DNA of 64,000 nucleotides, from NCBI RefSeq assembly GCF_011030405.1, contig NZ_JAAJTJ010000024.1:1-64000 (forward strand), given 5' to 3'. Origin of the DNA: Parapedobacter sp. SGR-10. GTDB lineage: Bacteria > Bacteroidota > Bacteroidia > Sphingobacteriales > Sphingobacteriaceae. Made by a program: the position numbers and the translations under genes. Each line of letters begins with the position of its first letter. Positions within the stretch are counted from its first letter, which is position 1. Of the stretch, positions 53,230 to 62,412 are shown in pieces. Below the pieces are notes generated by a model. It did no database searches. It was given only the letters and a program-made list of their open reading frames with translations, and was not told the DNA's origin.

Positions 53230-55152
53230 TTAATATCCATAATTCTGCGGCGTCAGCCCTCTGTTCCAAGCCATTTCGTTAGATGGCAGAGGCCATAGCA
53301 GATCTTTTCTACCCGCATTCTGATAATATTTCCGGAAATTATTTCCATTGGTAGAAAGATCGGGAGCAATCCCAAGGATAGGATCCCCAAAAACAAAATC
53401 AACCCTTATCCTCTCCATATACTCTTCATATTTGCCCCATCGCACCAGATCTCCTTTTCTCAACAGTTCGAACGCAAGTTCACGCGTACGTTCTTCTTCG
53501 ATCAGTTCCTGAAAACCTTCATAACTGCCGTATTTGGCCTCATCAAACTGGTAGTCGGAAGTGCCTCTGCTACTCACATAAGCGGTAGCCCTGGCTGTAG
53601 TACCCCCCGAAATCGTAACGGTAGGTGCCGAAAAATAGCCACTGCCGGGGTTGGTCACTTTGATATGCGTCAAAGTTCCATTGGTAGGATGTACGAATGC
53701 GATCGCCTCAGCACCGGTTCCTCCGCCCCCTGTAAGTGTAATCGTAGGAGGCCCCGAAGGGAAAGCACCGGTCCCGCCATTTTGACCTGAAGCTGTACCT
53801 ACGATGATCATCCTGACCTGCTCCCCGGGCAGGTCTTTTCCATAAGCTCTCCTTCTCACCTTGTTTACAGCATCTTTAGCGGCTTGGGTCGGCATACTAT
53901 GGATTTGGTTTTCGGCCTCGGCAAACATCAATAATACATCCGAAAACCGCAACAAAGGAAAATTGATTGGCCCGGCATTCTTAGCTTTCGGAAGTACGGT
54001 TTCCAATTCCCGGCGCCATTTGGCACTTGTTCTTGAGGCTCCCCACTTGACACTGATATTGACCCTCGTTTCGTAAGCCGGCGTACCTGCTATGGTATAG
54101 TTGGAAATGGTCCAGTCCCTTCGCTCATCGGGAGAAATATACGATTCAGGTTCCGGATAGCTATACCAGGTACGGGCTGGAATGTTATAGTAGCCATAAC
54201 TGTACACATGCCCCTTGTCGTCATCTCCTGTGTACCGTATTCCGTTGTTGCTACCTACCCTTCCGGTCTCTGAATAACCACCGTCGTTAATCCCATTGCC
54301 GTAAAACTCTACTTCCCAGATAGACTCCTTAATATCATATTGATCGGTACAATAGTTGATAAATACCTGCTCAAAAGAAGGGTTGAGATCATGCTGAAAC
54401 CCATCATCGGGATCGGGCTGCATCACCTTGTAAGCATAATCGCGGGCGTCCTCATATTTTGTGCGGTCTCCGACCGGATAGCCTGCCCAATGCAGGTACA
54501 CCCGGGCCAGAATGCCTCGCACAGCAGACCTGTTGACTCTCCCACCATGCCCTACTTGCGCAGCTGTCTTGACCAGCTTCTCTGCTTCTTTCATATCGTA
54601 TTCGATCTGTTTATACACTTCTGCAGCAGGGGTACGCTCTGCATAGACTTTAGAGGGATCCTCGATGGAAGCGGTCATCAGGGGTATGTCTCCCCAATTC
54701 GTGACCAGAAAGAAATGATAATAGGCTCTTAAAAACAAGGCTTCTCCACGGATCACTTCCCGTTCCTCATCATCCATATCCGCCCGGTCTATATTTTCCA
54801 ACAAGAGATTGGCTCTGTTGATCCCATCGTACCAGGTACGCCAATTGGCAGCCACTAAGGGATCTCCCGGAGAGGCGAGGTTGTTCTCCACAGCATTTGT
54901 GTTATGCGCTCTGTAGTGGGATTGGTCTGCATCCAGTCCCATCCGGCCGAGCATATAGTTCCCGTAGGTTTCCGTCTTTCCCAAGACGTCGTAGACGCTC
55001 GCCAACGCGGATCTGACCTGGGGGCCATTGCGGTAAAAATTCTCCCTTGCATTGTCGGAAAGGGGTTGCTGATCCAAAAATTTACTACACGAACCAAGCA
55101 CAGATACGACTAAGATCGCTATGAATACATGGGCAGTTTTTATAGTCTTCAT
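53230..55152 (-). CDS. susD: SusD/RagB lipoprotein with inserted glycine-rich domain (PUL B)
   Basis: 640 residues from the ATG at 55152 (other Met codons lie 3 and 4 codons up). Lipobox VLGSC. The SusD pattern is intact: LRAYYHFFLVTNWGDIPL, ARVYLHWAGYPV, FPLLRFSDVLLMFAEAE, NKVRRRAYG, EERTRELAFELLRKGDLVRWGKY. Between VRRRAYG and the EERTREL helix an extra ~85 residues (about 445-530) are inserted. They are Gly/Thr-rich with two similar units (PTITLTGGGGTGAEAIA and PTVTISGGTTARATAYV) joined by KVTNPGSGY. The PUL A SusD lacks this, and the family is usually 500-550 residues. The insert may extend the glycan-binding face. Confidence 0.93.
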   Translation of the reverse strand: MKTIKTAHVFIAILVVSVLGSCSKFLDQQPLSDNARENFYRNGPQVRSALASVYDVLGKTETYGNYMLGRMGLDADQSHYRAHNTNAVENNLASPGDPLVAANWRTWYDGINRANLLLENIDRADMDDEEREVIRGEALFLRAYYHFFLVTNWGDIPLMTASIEDPSKVYAERTPAAEVYKQIEYDMKEAEKLVKTAAQVGHGGRVNRSAVRGILARVYLHWAGYPVGDRTKYEDARDYAYKVMQPDPDDGFQHDLNPSFEQVFINYCTDQYDIKESIWEVEFYGNGINDGGYSETGRVGSNNGIRYTGDDDKGHVYSYGYYNIPARTWYSYPEPESYISPDERRDWTISNYTIAGTPAYETRVNISVKWGASRTSAKWRRELETVLPKAKNAGPINFPLLRFSDVLLMFAEAENQIHSMPTQAAKDAVNKVRRRAYGKDLPGEQVRMIIVGTASGQNGGTGAFPSGPPTITLTGGGGTGAEAIAFVHPTNGTLTHIKVTNPGSGYFSAPTVTISGGTTARATAYVSSRGTSDYQFDEAKYGSYEGFQELIEEERTRELAFELLRKGDLVRWGKYEEYMERIRVDFVFGDPILGIAPDLSTNGNNFRKYYQNAGRKDLLWPLPSNEMAWNRGLTPQNYGY

Positions 55153-55172
55153 AATGTCCATCATTTATTTTC

Positions 55173-58100
55173 CTAAAAATTCAATCTTGCTCCAAATACA
55201 ACTGTCCTGGCCTGTGGGTAAGCCGAAAAGTCAAAGCTAGGGGTCAATACGGAGTTTCTGACAGACACCTCCGGATCAAACCCGGTATAGTTGCTCCATG
55301 TCAGGAGGTTTTGGGCCTGCACATTGAGTGTCAAGCCGGATATCCTGTACCTGTCCAGATATTTCTTTGGAACACTATATCCCAACTCTATTGTCTTTAA
55401 CCTCAAAAAAGAGCCGTCCTCTATTGTCTTCGACGAATACCGCCCGCCCGGACCCCATCCTCCTGCACGATAATGTTCATTGGTCTGGTAATCCGGTGTC
55501 CATCTATCCGCATAAGAAGCGAATTGGTTCAGATTTCCCGTCGACCCACCTTCGAAAAGCATCCTATTGGCGTTAAAGACATCCCTACCCCATACCCACT
55601 GCAACAGCACGCCAAGCCGAACCCCCATATACTGTACACTGTTGTAAAAACCACCGGTATGTATAGGTGTACCGCGCCCGATAATGGTCCGGTCGCTATC
55701 ATCGATGATACCATCGCCGTTGAGATCCCTATATTTGATATCACCGGGCTGTACAGCCGCTTCTGTAGCATTGTTGGCCGGGATCCCAGGCAGCAGCTGA
55801 GAATGATCGCCTTCTCTTCCTCCTACGAAATCCTCGTATTGATAATTGCCTTCCCAAATGTACCCGTACATCTGACCGGCCGGCTGTCCCACTTCTGTGA
55901 TATAAAGAGGTATGGAGGTATAGCTATTGTGCCACGAAACAGTCTCCAGCCATATATTTTCTCCTTCGGTCAGGCTCAAGACTTCGTTCCTGTTAAAAGT
56001 AATATTGAAATTGGATTCCCACCTAAAGTTCTTTTTTCGGACATTCTGGGTAGTCAGTGTGAATTCCAATCCACGGTTGCGCAAGGCACCGATATTCTTA
56101 AAAACAGTATTGTACCCTGTATGGCGAGGCATATTAGCATTGAGCAATAGGTCATGTGTAGTACGGGAATACCAATCGAACACAAACTCAACCTTGTTTT
56201 TGAGCAGCGAGAGATCTAATCCTATGTCAAATTGCTCCGTAGCTTCCCATTTGAGGTCAGGATTGCCCAGTCTAGCAGGAACAGCACCTATGATAGGGCT
56301 GTCATTTCCCCAGGAATAGGATCCACTCTGTTGAAAAGACATGATGTCGTAAGGTGCAAAATCACTCACCCGGTTGTTTCCCGTCATTCCCCAGCTCACC
56401 CTGACTTTGGCATTGTGTATCTCCTTTATATCCTTCATGAAAGACTCTCGCTTGAGCTGCCAGGCAAAAGCGCCCGACGGAAAATATCCCCACTGGTTTT
56501 TCTTAGGGAACCGAGATGAACCGTCCGCCCGTAAAGTTGCCGTAAAGAGGTATTTGGAACGATAGTTATAGTTAGCCCGTCCGAAGAACGACGACAGGGT
56601 ATACTGTGAAGAAGTACCGGCAATGGTATAAGCCTCTGCCTGTCCAAGACCATCAATCCCCAGACTCTCATCCGGCGAATTGATCCCCACAAAACTACCG
56701 GACTTACTGCTGCTTTTCTGATTGGAAAAACCTAACATTCCTTCTACATTATGTTTTTTCTCAAAAGCCCGCTTGTAGGTCAGTATATTCTCATTGGACC
56801 AGGTCAGCCTTTCTGACCAGCTTTTGCCACCCCATTGCCCACGTACATTCTGCGGATTTATCTCATTTCCCCGACGGGTCTGGGAATTGTAAAAATACTC
56901 TCGGTTGTCCGTTCGGGTGTTGATGGAGCCCTGTGCTTTAAAAGTCAGGTACCGTCCTATCTTGTAGGAAAAATGAGCATTGCTGACCAGATCGTTCATT
57001 AACCTTTTGTTATACTCGTTTTGTGCATCCAATACCGGATTTACACGATAATCGTTAAGAAAATCAATATCATCATCCAAAATATCATTCACCAGATCAT
57101 CCTCATCAAAATCGATCCGGGTCGTAACAGGCCTATATCCCCATAACGAGAACAGCAAATAAGCCGTCTGCGAGGATGTACCCGCCCCACCCGCCGCGGC
57201 ACGGGAACCGTAAGAAGACCTGCTGCTGTAATTCAGGTTGATACCTACATCGGCCCTTTTATCTATTTTTTGGGTCAATGCAAAACGTCCCTGATATCTA
57301 TCCTGGCCGGTGTTGATAATGATCCCGTTATTGTTGAATACTGAACCGGACAAAGAATAGTTTGTCCCTTCGGAGCCACCTCGAATAGCCAGTTGATGGA
57401 TATGGGTCTTACCCGTTCTCAGTACCTTGTCCTGCCAGTCAATACCCTTGACATTCCGGTAATCTTCTAATGTCCTGCCTTCTGTGAGGTATCCCGCGCC
57501 ATTGTTCCGATCTATCTGATAACGGACAAATTCGTAGGGATCCATCACATCCACCGATTGCACAATATCCTGCATACCGAAAGATGCTCTATAAGATACT
57601 TGAGGCTTGCCGATACGTCCTTTCTTGGTCTCGATCACGATGACTCCTCCCGCTGCCCGTGCACCGTAGATAGCTATAGCCGACGCGTCCTTGAGGACGT
57701 TTATAGACTCTATATCGTCCATATTCAGCGAATTCGGATCGAAATGCTCATTGGGAAAGCCGTCAACAACAAACAGTGGCGATATATCCTGTGTGAGCGA
57801 ACCTGCCCCTCTGATCACGATTCCAGTACCTTCTTCTCCGGGCTGTCCATCGGAAAGATTGACCTCTACCCCTGCAATACGGCCTGCCAGAGCCTGGTCA
57901 AAAGACATCACCGGAGCTTCTGCCATCTGCTCTACATTCACTATACCTACGGACCCCGTCAGATCTTCCCTCTTTTGCGTACCGTAGCCCACGACTACGA
58001 CCTCCTGCAAAGAGTTGGTACTCAACTCCATATTTACAATGATCGACGCCCGGTTTCCGATACTGACCTCCTGCTCTTCATAACCCACCAAAGAGAAAAG

Positions 58101-58337
58101 CAACACATCTTTGGGGCCTACCGATAGGCCAAACCGACCGTTCGAACCTGTAGTCGTGACAGTATTCTTTCCTTTTACTCTTACGGTTACACTTTGGAGA
58201 GGTTCGCCAGATCGACCATCATAAACCACTCCTTTGATAGCTTTGGACGTCTGGGAAAAAATAGGTTGGCTGGCAAAAACCATAAACATGAGCAAGATCA
58301 TCTTCAAAAGCTCTACGCCATTTACTCTTTTCTTCAT
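55173..58337 (-). CDS. susC: SusC/RagA TonB-linked outer-membrane transporter (PUL B)
   Basis: 1054 residues from the ATG at 58337 (MKKRVNGVELLKM..., signal ending PIFSQ); the open frame begins 24 codons earlier, but that part overlaps an operator. Carboxypeptidase-like domain ~35-115 (IKGVVYDGRSGEPLQSVTVRVKG in shortened form), then VVVVGYGTQKREDLTGSVG and VLKDASAIAIYGARAAGGVIVIETKKG. The barrel ends VVFGARLNF. It imports oligosaccharides together with the adjacent SusD. Two operators lie 33 and 120 bp before the start. Clear paralogue of the PUL A SusC. Confidence 0.95.
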   Translation of the reverse strand: MKKRVNGVELLKMILLMFMVFASQPIFSQTSKAIKGVVYDGRSGEPLQSVTVRVKGKNTVTTTGSNGRFGLSVGPKDVLLFSLVGYEEQEVSIGNRASIIVNMELSTNSLQEVVVVGYGTQKREDLTGSVGIVNVEQMAEAPVMSFDQALAGRIAGVEVNLSDGQPGEEGTGIVIRGAGSLTQDISPLFVVDGFPNEHFDPNSLNMDDIESINVLKDASAIAIYGARAAGGVIVIETKKGRIGKPQVSYRASFGMQDIVQSVDVMDPYEFVRYQIDRNNGAGYLTEGRTLEDYRNVKGIDWQDKVLRTGKTHIHQLAIRGGSEGTNYSLSGSVFNNNGIIINTGQDRYQGRFALTQKIDKRADVGINLNYSSRSSYGSRAAAGGAGTSSQTAYLLFSLWGYRPVTTRIDFDEDDLVNDILDDDIDFLNDYRVNPVLDAQNEYNKRLMNDLVSNAHFSYKIGRYLTFKAQGSINTRTDNREYFYNSQTRRGNEINPQNVRGQWGGKSWSERLTWSNENILTYKRAFEKKHNVEGMLGFSNQKSSSKSGSFVGINSPDESLGIDGLGQAEAYTIAGTSSQYTLSSFFGRANYNYRSKYLFTATLRADGSSRFPKKNQWGYFPSGAFAWQLKRESFMKDIKEIHNAKVRVSWGMTGNNRVSDFAPYDIMSFQQSGSYSWGNDSPIIGAVPARLGNPDLKWEATEQFDIGLDLSLLKNKVEFVFDWYSRTTHDLLLNANMPRHTGYNTVFKNIGALRNRGLEFTLTTQNVRKKNFRWESNFNITFNRNEVLSLTEGENIWLETVSWHNSYTSIPLYITEVGQPAGQMYGYIWEGNYQYEDFVGGREGDHSQLLPGIPANNATEAAVQPGDIKYRDLNGDGIIDDSDRTIIGRGTPIHTGGFYNSVQYMGVRLGVLLQWVWGRDVFNANRMLFEGGSTGNLNQFASYADRWTPDYQTNEHYRAGGWGPGGRYSSKTIEDGSFLRLKTIELGYSVPKKYLDRYRISGLTLNVQAQNLLTWSNYTGFDPEVSVRNSVLTPSFDFSAYPQARTVVFGARLNF

Positions 58338-58370
58338 AATTATAGATTTAATATCTTCTAAAATATCTAT

Positions 58371-58384
58371 TGGTAACGTAAACG
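58371..58384. promoter_or_regulatory. LacI-type operator before PUL B susC (proximal)
   Basis: TGGTAACGTAAACG, the consensus on the other strand with two mismatches, 33 bp before the chosen ATG at 58337. Its position inside the longer open frame is a reason to reject the start at 58409. Confidence 0.7.
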
Positions 58385-58457
58385 AAAGAGTATCATAAAA
58401 AACTAGCACTCACAATTATGTAAAATAAAAAGCCAAAAATTAGGTTTAAAATGCTTT

Positions 58458-58471
58458 TGTTTACGTTACCG
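58458..58471. promoter_or_regulatory. LacI-type operator before PUL B susC (distal)
   Basis: TGTTTACGTTACCG, identical to the site at 17898-17911 including flanking T and TAA bases. It is 87 bp from the proximal site. The rest of the 306-bp gap 58338-58643 is AT-rich with no gene that I can see. Confidence 0.72.
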
Positions 58472-58643
58472 TAAATATAGGAATTATATATTTATATATT
58501 ACAATTTTTTTTAGAATTTTTAGAGGATAATATATTTTTTTTCGTAAACTTTAGGAAAAGCTATTCTTTACAGGTCTATTAAATAAAGAAATCTTCCGAA
58601 ATTTAAAAAACTTCGGCCGTCTGTATGCGCCAGCCTAATACCA

Positions 58644-60968
58644 TTACTGTACATTATTGGGCAGTTGCTGACAGTATATCAGCACCTTGTCTTTTGACCG
58701 CTTCTCTACCGTCAGTCCTACCTCGCCTGTCCGATTGTATACCAATGTCCAGTTATTGCCCTGTGTATCTATCAACTTTAAAACATCCTTATTATCAACC
58801 CTTTGATCTATCGCTGTATGCACCAGACTCTCTTTATCATCTCCGGTGGCTTGCAGAACATGCAGAAAATTAGTACGCTCCCTCGAAGCGGCATCACTCA
58901 CCTCGACACGCCATTTTCCGGTCAATTTATAGGTTTGATCCCATGCGTCCCTAAGTGGAAGTTCCCAATTTCGACCGGAAGCCCAAAACTCTTTACCCTC
59001 CCCTCCCACGACATGGAATCTAGGCTTTAAGGGAAGAACGGTCTTGACCATCAATTTCCCGCCATTTACCGAGCCCCATTCCAATGAATCGGATGAAAAA
59101 TAAGGTTTGTTTTGGAAATGCAGCAAGAACTCCTTTTTCTGGTCTGCCTCAACAGATACTACCCTATCGTAAACTACAAAAATATCGGGCTTCAAGTACA
59201 AAAACTGCCTGATGACCTCTTTTGATTTTACGAGAGAATAACTCTTGGAAGCGTCCCCCACCGCATAAATAAAATCCTCGCTACCAGTCAATGCAACAGG
59301 CTTAGCTTTATCCTTAACATACTGACCACCATGGTTATAATAGGTACTCCCATCTGCCTTGAATCCTGCCGGTTTCCAAAAGTGTGGCATATCCTCTTTC
59401 GGATGGTGTATCAATAAGGTATTGTGTGCTACGCTCTGCGCCGCAAAATTGTGATGATGTGCAGTGGTCGTTCTGCTTCCGGCATCCAGGGCCAGAAAAT
59501 CTTTCTTATAGATGATAAAACTCAGTTCATCGTAATGTTGATGGTTCCCCGCAGAGGCACCCATCCTAAAACTTGCGTAGGTATCCTCTGCTTTTTCGCC
59601 TGATCGCATCAACAATATCCCATAGAAGGGAGAATAAAAATAAGGAAGATATTTTTTGGTGTATTGGTTCTTTTTCACTTCGCCTTCATCAAAATGGATC
59701 AATATATAAGGTATAAAGGGGAACAATCCTCCTACGTTGCTACCTACATTATTGTCGACCAGGTCTTTCATATAAGCATATACATATGCTGCTTTCGCAG
59801 GATAGCTCTTGGAATACAGATGGGCTATCTGTGCATAATGTGAATACTGCTGCCGTACGGCAAAAAGGTTATTTTCATGACTAAGGTCTCCTATTCCGTG
59901 ATACAACATCCGTCCGTTTACAAACTTGATCTTGGCCCAGTCGAACCAGATTGGAAAGTCCAGCATCTGTGTCCATTTTTTGGAGAGATCTTCACCAAAG
60001 GCGGATTGCCAGGTATGGAAAAAATTAAAGGTGGCATGTGGATAGTCACCAAAAGAATAGGTCACCGTGGCCGCCCCCAGCACACCCGATCCAGCCGCAG
60101 ATTTCTCCCTATGGTTGAGCATATTTACAAACAGCTTTGCACCGTCTTTTATAAATTGTTCGGTCAGACTATCATTCACACCTTCTCCATGCCCCGCAAG
60201 TCCTGCGAACCATATCAATGCATCTTCCCCATAATTGCCCGCCGCGGCACCACCAAATGTTCTTTTGAATGTAAATTCTCCTTTGCGTCGGGAAGCTTTT
60301 CTCGTGTATTCGAGCATAGGATCCAATATTTCTTTTTTTTCTTCTACAGTCATACCGGAACATATCCAGTCGTATGCCGTAAAAGCATTGATGCGGGAAT
60401 ATCCCGTGTGTTCCATTTTGAGACCGTTTTTAGAAGTCCAGGCAAGCACCTGATTGAAAAGACGCAGATAGGATTTGGCTTTCTCGGCGTATTTTTTATC
60501 ACCTTTGACTAGGTACACCAAAGCCAGTTTGACGGCCTCTTCACCTCCATGATACTCAAAATGACGAATCCCATAAGAACCTTTACCCAACGGCACTTTC
60601 TCCCCGGAAGGAAGTGTCTTCACCAAAGACTCCTTCAGCACAAAAGGTGCCCTATCCGGCAGCTTATCCACTTCTTTGACCAATTTATCAAAACGATCCT
60701 TCTGCTTCGTTAGGACATATATCCGCATTGCTGCCAACGTACTATTATTGACAAACATACGGGGATGTTTTGTATCTAAATTGTGTAACCAATCCTCCCC
60801 TTTCATCCGGTCGGGATATAGCGGGATGAAGTCCTGCAGCCCCATCGGTATAGAGGATACGGTGGTCGCTCCTTTAGCTTGCTGCTCCCATAAAGAAATA
60901 CACATCAGCACAAAAAAGGTAAAGAAGACACGAAGTGCATTGGGCATCATAATCATATTTTGTCTCAC
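58644..60968 (-). CDS. heparinase II/III-fold polysaccharide lyase
   Basis: 774 residues with a leader ending about QQAKGA. The (alpha/alpha) toroid (~60-400) includes MEHTGYSRINAFTAYDW and GGAAAGNYGEDALIW; the beta-sheet domain has ASAGNHQHYDELSF near residue 478, followed by LALDAGS and QSVAHNTLLIHHP. This is a standard heparinase II/III motif set, with HQHYD intact. It likely cleaves an acidic polysaccharide in the periplasm. It ends 173 bp before the distal operator of PUL B and belongs to the preceding transcription unit with the oxidoreductase and BNR genes. Not closely similar to the other four lyases in the window. Confidence 0.85.
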   Translation of the reverse strand: MRQNMIMMPNALRVFFTFFVLMCISLWEQQAKGATTVSSIPMGLQDFIPLYPDRMKGEDWLHNLDTKHPRMFVNNSTLAAMRIYVLTKQKDRFDKLVKEVDKLPDRAPFVLKESLVKTLPSGEKVPLGKGSYGIRHFEYHGGEEAVKLALVYLVKGDKKYAEKAKSYLRLFNQVLAWTSKNGLKMEHTGYSRINAFTAYDWICSGMTVEEKKEILDPMLEYTRKASRRKGEFTFKRTFGGAAAGNYGEDALIWFAGLAGHGEGVNDSLTEQFIKDGAKLFVNMLNHREKSAAGSGVLGAATVTYSFGDYPHATFNFFHTWQSAFGEDLSKKWTQMLDFPIWFDWAKIKFVNGRMLYHGIGDLSHENNLFAVRQQYSHYAQIAHLYSKSYPAKAAYVYAYMKDLVDNNVGSNVGGLFPFIPYILIHFDEGEVKKNQYTKKYLPYFYSPFYGILLMRSGEKAEDTYASFRMGASAGNHQHYDELSFIIYKKDFLALDAGSRTTTAHHHNFAAQSVAHNTLLIHHPKEDMPHFWKPAGFKADGSTYYNHGGQYVKDKAKPVALTGSEDFIYAVGDASKSYSLVKSKEVIRQFLYLKPDIFVVYDRVVSVEADQKKEFLLHFQNKPYFSSDSLEWGSVNGGKLMVKTVLPLKPRFHVVGGEGKEFWASGRNWELPLRDAWDQTYKLTGKWRVEVSDAASRERTNFLHVLQATGDDKESLVHTAIDQRVDNKDVLKLIDTQGNNWTLVYNRTGEVGLTVEKRSKDKVLIYCQQLPNNVQ

Positions 60969-61047
60969 TTTTAGATTAGACCTGCCACCAGACGAAAAGG
61001 AAGACTAAAAGTCTTGCCGTCGGTGCCTAACGCATTGTAAAAAGCTG

Positions 61048-62379
61048 TTATTTTTTTGTCATTTCAGCTATCTGATAAGCCTGCGTTGTGGTGTAATATT
61101 TCGCCAACATATTATGACATTCCCATCTGGACGGCGGGACAATCTCCTTTTCTCCATCTATCTGATTTTTCTCAGACGAAATACGCCACCCTTTCTTTTC
61201 CCGTGACAGCGAAAGATACGGATATTTCATCTTGATTCGTGTAAAATTGGCTTGCAAAGCTTCTTCGATGCCCGTGAGGTCTCCTCCATTCGGCTCGATA
61301 AACACATCTGCTCGGTTTCCAGCTTCGATTCTCAATGTTGCCTTGCTCCCCCTTATGATGGATTCATACGAATCTTTCTCTCCTGCTATTGACTCAAATC
61401 CCCAGGTAGAAATAATTTGGACATGCGTTCCTTTCAATGTATAGTCAATTTCACCATTTGAGTGAATCTGCAGAACACTATCTTTTGCATATTCGTTGAG
61501 GTAATCGGGATAAGCGTCCATTGCAGTTGCTTTTTTGAACTGTGCCGGCGTAATTTCTGTTGCCCATGTTTTGGCCGAAGTAATATGAATATCTTTACGA
61601 TAGTCTATCGGTGTTTCCGGAAAACAACTCCATTGCACAATGTCCACAAGGTGTGTAGTGACATCTGTCAAACCATTGCCCTGCTGTTTTACATCAAAAA
61701 ACCAAGCGGGTCTTTTGGATCCTTTCCAATACAAATGGTTGTTCTTTTGTATCACAGCCGGATTTTCTGCTGTCCCTTTGACCAACACTCCGAAAACTTC
61801 GGGAGTAGCTATGAGTTCTTTCTGTAAGATATAGGGCACAAATCTACGCATACTCATACTGGGCAGATCCGATATATAATTGCCTTGTCGCTCGGCAACT
61901 TGAAAGGCATTCTCCAACATTTCAAAATCGCCGGCAGTCAATGCCATAGGCTTATCGGCCAAAACATTTATGCCCGCCTTTGCTGTCTTCAATATATAGG
62001 TGGATTTGAGTTGGTTATTGCTGGCAATAAGGGCTATGTCACCTTTCTTCTCCTGCAACATTTTTTCCAGATAATCTGCGCCCGTGTAGATCTGGAGACG
62101 CCATGCATCTTGTTCCTTACTTTTTTTGTTGAAGCGCTCGATATAGTCGAGATAACTAGTCTGCATATCGGCCCTAGAAGCAGCATATACGGATACCTCT
62201 TTGTGAAACAGATGACTAAAAGCCTGTTGAGTATGTACTCCATGAGGGTGTGCAGGAGATAGCACGATCAATTTGAATAGAGGGCCTTGTCCGGCAATAT
62301 ACCGTTTTACCACAGGCATAAATCCCAATGTGAGGAACAAAACCGCACAGAGAATGACAGTTGTGATTTTCTTTTTCAT
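61048..62379 (-). CDS. exported Gfo/Idh/MocA-type oxidoreductase
   Basis: 443 residues. The first ~25 residues are a hydrophobic leader or anchor. The Rossmann part starts KLIVLSPAHPHGVH, in which the GxGxxG motif is replaced, a pattern I recall from a Bacteroidota subgroup with a dedicated C-terminal domain. NVLADKPMAL carries the conserved Lys-Pro, and GLTDVTTHLVD the D-x-x-x-H region. The family uses NAD(P) on sugars, but the altered nucleotide motif and the apparent export raise doubt that it is a typical dehydrogenase. It lies 33 bp after the BNR gene. Confidence 0.78.
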   Translation of the reverse strand: MKKKITTVILCAVLFLTLGFMPVVKRYIAGQGPLFKLIVLSPAHPHGVHTQQAFSHLFHKEVSVYAASRADMQTSYLDYIERFNKKSKEQDAWRLQIYTGADYLEKMLQEKKGDIALIASNNQLKSTYILKTAKAGINVLADKPMALTAGDFEMLENAFQVAERQGNYISDLPSMSMRRFVPYILQKELIATPEVFGVLVKGTAENPAVIQKNNHLYWKGSKRPAWFFDVKQQGNGLTDVTTHLVDIVQWSCFPETPIDYRKDIHITSAKTWATEITPAQFKKATAMDAYPDYLNEYAKDSVLQIHSNGEIDYTLKGTHVQIISTWGFESIAGEKDSYESIIRGSKATLRIEAGNRADVFIEPNGGDLTGIEEALQANFTRIKMKYPYLSLSREKKGWRISSEKNQIDGEKEIVPPSRWECHNMLAKYYTTTQAYQIAEMTKK

Positions 62380-62412
62380 CCTTATGTTTTTAGCATTTAT
62401 TTTTAAACATCG

